This document shows positions 40,356 to 43,075 of a stretch of 43,075 nt of DNA, piece by piece. The notes beneath the pieces were generated by a model. The model made no database searches, was not told where the DNA came from, and saw only the letters and a program-made list of their open reading frames with translations. The stretch spans positions 1 to 43,075 of the forward strand of contig NZ_JANFCZ010000032.1 in the NCBI RefSeq assembly GCF_024391045.1. The letters are read 5' to 3'. Source of the DNA: Pseudarthrobacter sulfonivorans (GTDB lineage Bacteria; Actinomycetota; Actinomycetes; Actinomycetales; Micrococcaceae). The stretch's first letter is position 1, and each line of letters starts with the position of its first letter. Made by a program: the position numbers and the translations under genes.

Positions 40356-41759
40356 TCAGTCGGGCCTGATGTTCTGGTTGAGCCGGAAGAAATTCGTGGG
40401 GTCGTACTGGCGTTTGAGGGCCTTTAGTCTTTCGTACTTGGCGGCTCCGTATGCCTGCCTGACGCGCTCCTGGCCCTCTTCCATAAGGAAGTTCACGTAC
40501 ACGCCGGTGTGGTGGGGTGCCAAGGCGGCCCAATAATCACGGGCCCACTCCCGCTCGGCATCGAAGCCCTCGGCGGTGGTGCTATTGCCATTGATGTTGA
40601 ACGTGAAACCTGCCTTCCGCCCATTAAAAGCAGTTGCGTCGTCGTCGATCCGCCCCACGGCCCCGCCCATCTGCCACAGGGCGATGCTGGTTACTGGCGA
40701 GACGATCCGCATGCCATACTCGGCAACAACATCGATCACCTCGTCGCTGAGGCCTGCGACGTCGCACGCGCGGAAGTAGTAGTGCCAGCCGTGCGGGAAG
40801 GACGGGTCGAACATCTTCTGGTGCTCCAGGTATGGCTTCGGCTGGCAGAAATCGAGTACCGGCGATCCAAATTCCTTGAGCGGCCGCAATACCCGCTCCC
40901 CATCCTCGACCGGTCCGGCGTAGCAGGCGGTGACGCCGATGACGTGCTTGCCCACCAGGTCCGGCGGGACGAACGGGAGCGCCGGAGCCCTGCGCTGCAC
41001 CGCAATTGTCATGAGCTCGTCGGGGCAGTCCGAGGTCCAGTCGCGATAGAACTTCAGCAAGTCCCGGGCATCCTCCATCTTCCAGAAGACCGGCCCCGCA
41101 ACAGCGTATGGACCCACGGGATTAAGCCGGAACTCGAAGTCCGTGACAATGCCGAAGTTTCCGCCGCCGCCCCGCAGGCCCCAGAAAAGATCGGAGTTCT
41201 CCCGCTCGCTCGCCCGGACAAGTTCGCCGTCGGCGGTGATTACGTCGGCTGACAGCAGTTGATCGATCGAGAGCCCATATTTGCGCATGACCCAGCCGAT
41301 GCCGCCGCCGAGCGTAAGGCCCGCGACGCCGGTGTGGGTAACGATTCCCGAAGGAACAGCAAGCCCGAACTCCTGCGTCTCGCGATCCAGTTCTCCAAGC
41401 AGGACACCGGCCTGGACACGCACCGTCCGCGCCTCCGGATCAACCCGGATATCCTTCATCAGGCCGAGGTCGATGAGCATGCCGTCATCGCACACCGATA
41501 ACCCTGGAAAGCTATGGCCCCCGCCGCGGACGGCGGTGAGTAGGCCCTGCGACCTGGCCAGCTTGATAGCGGCGCGAACGTCTGCGACACCGGTGCAGCG
41601 GGCGATGATAGCGGGCCGGCGGTCTATCGAACCGTTCCAGACCTTGCGGTGATCGTCGTAGCCGGCATCATCAGGGCGGACGATGTCGCCCCGGAAGGTA
41701 GCCTGCAGTTCGTCGACAGCGCTCCTGTCGATCTCCGTGCCTTGTGTCACTGGACTCAC
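40356..41759 (-). CDS. FAD-linked oxidase with berberine-bridge C-terminus
   Basis: A 467-residue flavoprotein of the vanillyl-alcohol-oxidase superfamily. The FAD (PCMH-type) domain covers residues 35-215: RGGGHSFPGLSVCDDGMLIDL, whose His is the usual covalent FAD link, GVAGLTLGGGIGWVMRKYGLSID, and ENSDLFWGLRGGGGNFGIVTDFEF. The BBE domain closes the protein (KYERLKALKRQYDPTNFFRLNQNIRPD). No signal peptide is visible, so it acts in the cytosol. Bacterial members oxidise sugars, alcohols or natural-product intermediates; nothing in the sequence fixes the substrate. The GTG start at 41759 has AGAGG five bases upstream. It is divergent from the CE7 esterase, which is a possible partner in carbohydrate catabolism. 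Confidence 0.9.
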   Translation of the reverse strand: MSPVTQGTEIDRSAVDELQATFRGDIVRPDDAGYDDHRKVWNGSIDRRPAIIARCTGVADVRAAIKLARSQGLLTAVRGGGHSFPGLSVCDDGMLIDLGLMKDIRVDPEARTVRVQAGVLLGELDRETQEFGLAVPSGIVTHTGVAGLTLGGGIGWVMRKYGLSIDQLLSADVITADGELVRASERENSDLFWGLRGGGGNFGIVTDFEFRLNPVGPYAVAGPVFWKMEDARDLLKFYRDWTSDCPDELMTIAVQRRAPALPFVPPDLVGKHVIGVTACYAGPVEDGERVLRPLKEFGSPVLDFCQPKPYLEHQKMFDPSFPHGWHYYFRACDVAGLSDEVIDVVAEYGMRIVSPVTSIALWQMGGAVGRIDDDATAFNGRKAGFTFNINGNSTTAEGFDAEREWARDYWAALAPHHTGVYVNFLMEEGQERVRQAYGAAKYERLKALKRQYDPTNFFRLNQNIRPD

Positions 41760-41991
41760 CGACCTCTAGCTTTTCCAGCAGAGTCCCACAGGTTCAAGGG
41801 CCTGACAAGGGAAATCTGCAGCCGCGCGGCCGGACGCCGGGATGGCTGGAAAATCCGGGGCTGACTGCGCCGGGCACAGAGGTGGCCACCCATCAGCAAC
41901 GACGGCGGCGTGTCCCGGCCGTCCCTGCCGCAACGCGGTTGTATGACATAGGATCTCCTGAGGTATTCCAGACGAGACAGGACGGCAAACC

Positions 41992-43008
41992 ATGCCCCTC
42001 TTCGACCTGCCCCTTGAGCAGCTCCGCGCCTTCACCTCGAGCGTCGCAGCGCCCGCGGACCTGCAGGACTTCTGGGACGCAACTATCGAAGAGGCGCGAA
42101 CATATGCGCTCGGGGCCACGTTTGAGCAGGTGCAAAACCACCTGACCGTGATCGACACCTTCGACGTCACCTTCGCTGGCTTTGGCGGTGCGCCGATCAA
42201 AGGCTGGCTGCACCTCCCGGCGAACCGTGCCGCTGGTAGCCGGCTACCCGTCGTCGTGCAGTACATCGGATATTCGGGCGGCCGCGGCCTGGTCAACCAG
42301 GATACAAAGTGGGCGCAGGCCGGCTATGCCCACTTCATCATGGATACCAGGGGCCAGGGTTTCGGCGGGATTGTGGGCGACACGCCGGACCCGCATCCGT
42401 CCGCCGGCGACGTAGCCTATGCAGGGCTCATGACCCGTGGCGCCGCCAGCCGCGAAGACTACTATTACCGGCGCGTCTACGTCGACGCATTCCGTGCCGT
42501 GGAGGCGGCTCAGTCCCATCCCGAAGTGGATCCTTCGCGAGTGGTACTGAACGGCATCAGCCAGGGCGGCGGCATTGCCGTAGCGGTTGCCGGGCTGGTG
42601 GCCGGAAGGCTCGACGGCGTTATCGCCACCCTGCCGGACGTTCCGTTCCTCCAGGATTTTCCGCGGTCCATCGACATCGCCCAACGCGGTCCATACCCGG
42701 AAATCGCGGCGTTCCTGGGCCGGCACCGGGACCGCTATGAGCCGATGCTCGCGGTGCTGAATTATTTCGACGGCGTCAATCTCGCCCGGGCAGCCACCGC
42801 TCCGGCCCTCTACTCGGTGGCGCTGATGGACGACGTCTGCCCGCCGTCCACGGTTTTCGGCAGCTTTAACGCCTACGGCACGGCTGCCGGTCCGGCCGGC
42901 GCCGGGGCCGCAAAGGAGATCGAGGTCTACCGGTTCAACAACCACGAAGGCGGTCAGGAACACCACTGGATCCGCCAGCTTCAGTACCTCCGCAAGCTCC
43001 TCGGCTGA
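41992..43008 (+). CDS. CE7-family acetyl esterase (acetylxylan esterase / cephalosporin-C deacetylase)
   Basis: A 338-residue alpha/beta hydrolase, close to the usual length of about 320. The catalytic residues are in place: Ser190 in GISQGG, Asp280 or 281 in ALMDDVCPPST, and His318 in FNNHEGG; MDTRGQG is the family's RGQ motif near residues 115-121. Members remove acetyl groups from xylo-oligosaccharides and cephalosporin C, usually in the cytosol as hexamers, and no signal peptide is seen here. The ATG at 41992 is preceded only by a weak GGACGG. A -10-like TAGGAT lies at 41949-41954. It is the last gene of the window; the final 67 bases show nothing recognisable. Confidence 0.93.
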   Translation: MPLFDLPLEQLRAFTSSVAAPADLQDFWDATIEEARTYALGATFEQVQNHLTVIDTFDVTFAGFGGAPIKGWLHLPANRAAGSRLPVVVQYIGYSGGRGLVNQDTKWAQAGYAHFIMDTRGQGFGGIVGDTPDPHPSAGDVAYAGLMTRGAASREDYYYRRVYVDAFRAVEAAQSHPEVDPSRVVLNGISQGGGIAVAVAGLVAGRLDGVIATLPDVPFLQDFPRSIDIAQRGPYPEIAAFLGRHRDRYEPMLAVLNYFDGVNLARAATAPALYSVALMDDVCPPSTVFGSFNAYGTAAGPAGAGAAKEIEVYRFNNHEGGQEHHWIRQLQYLRKLLG

Positions 43009-43075
43009 CCCGAAACTCCCCTCCCAGCCCAACTAGGTAACAGCAGATGTCGTAATGAGGCTTCAAACCGACACC

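Noticed and set aside
41771..41853. Inverted repeat TTTTCCAGC / GCTGGAAAA between the oxidase and esterase genes
   Set aside because: Nine-base arms 65 bases apart; too distant and short to call a hairpin or operator with confidence.

Overview
The window is a high-GC actinobacterial chromosome segment, most likely Arthrobacter/Pseudarthrobacter or a close relative. I judge this from codon usage, the protein families, and an actinobacterial gene set: a Crp/GlxR regulator, a MarP-type protease, the Ssd-TadABC-DUF4244-TadE locus beside a DUF1998 helicase, a TopA without zinc fingers but with a basic tail, and many leaderless starts. From memory, much of the gene content (crp, nth, NUDIX, marP, acs, ssd/tad, helicase, topA) also lies close together in mycobacterial chromosomes, so this looks like an old vertically inherited backbone and not an island. 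I found no tRNA, rRNA, CRISPR array, insertion sequence or prophage.

Layout. 1-2.8 kb: a palindromic repeat, crp, a CvpA-trypsin membrane protease and aroQ. 2.8-4.4 kb: a decayed patch with an internal fragment of a GH36 alpha-galactosidase joined out of frame to a truncated lipoprotein gene, an 18-bp tandem repeat, and a DeoR-type sugar regulator that may have outlived its operon. 4.5-9.9 kb: acs, with a candidate Crp site placed for class II activation; a membrane protein with a long Ala/Pro linker; and the overlapping pair nth-NUDIX. 9.9-12.4 kb: a YegP-like protein, a PolA-like polymerase, and a small HTH protein whose promoter is covered by two palindromes. 12.5-18.1 kb: a Tad/Flp-type pilus or secretion operon (ssd, tadA, tadB, tadC, DUF4244 pilin-like, two TadE-like proteins) that converges on the large DEAD/DEAH helicase.

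20.5-32.1 kb: a GNAT enzyme, the tRNA hydroxylase trhO, a lipoprotein, a TipA-like MerR regulator with a textbook 19-bp-spacer promoter and a probable internal start, a class I methyltransferase, topA, an SseB-like protein, ppx, a Ca2+/cation antiporter and proC. 32.2-38.9 kb: the K+ uptake pair ktrB-ktrA, acuC deacetylase, type II NADH dehydrogenase, an ArsR regulator, and an lldD lactate dehydrogenase broken by a single-base frameshift. 39.0-43.0 kb: the divergent FadR/LldR-type regulator with two perfect operators, a 19-bp-stem palindrome, a DUF3846 protein, a berberine-bridge-type FAD oxidase, and a CE7 acetyl esterase.

I do not see a multi-gene system of unknown kind. The strongest leads are regulatory: the twin-palindrome promoter of the small HTH gene, the TipA-like gene with a cysteine-free ligand domain, the Crp site at acs, the twin operators at the broken lldD, and a recurring TANNNT-N6-start leaderless architecture that also fixes several start codons.
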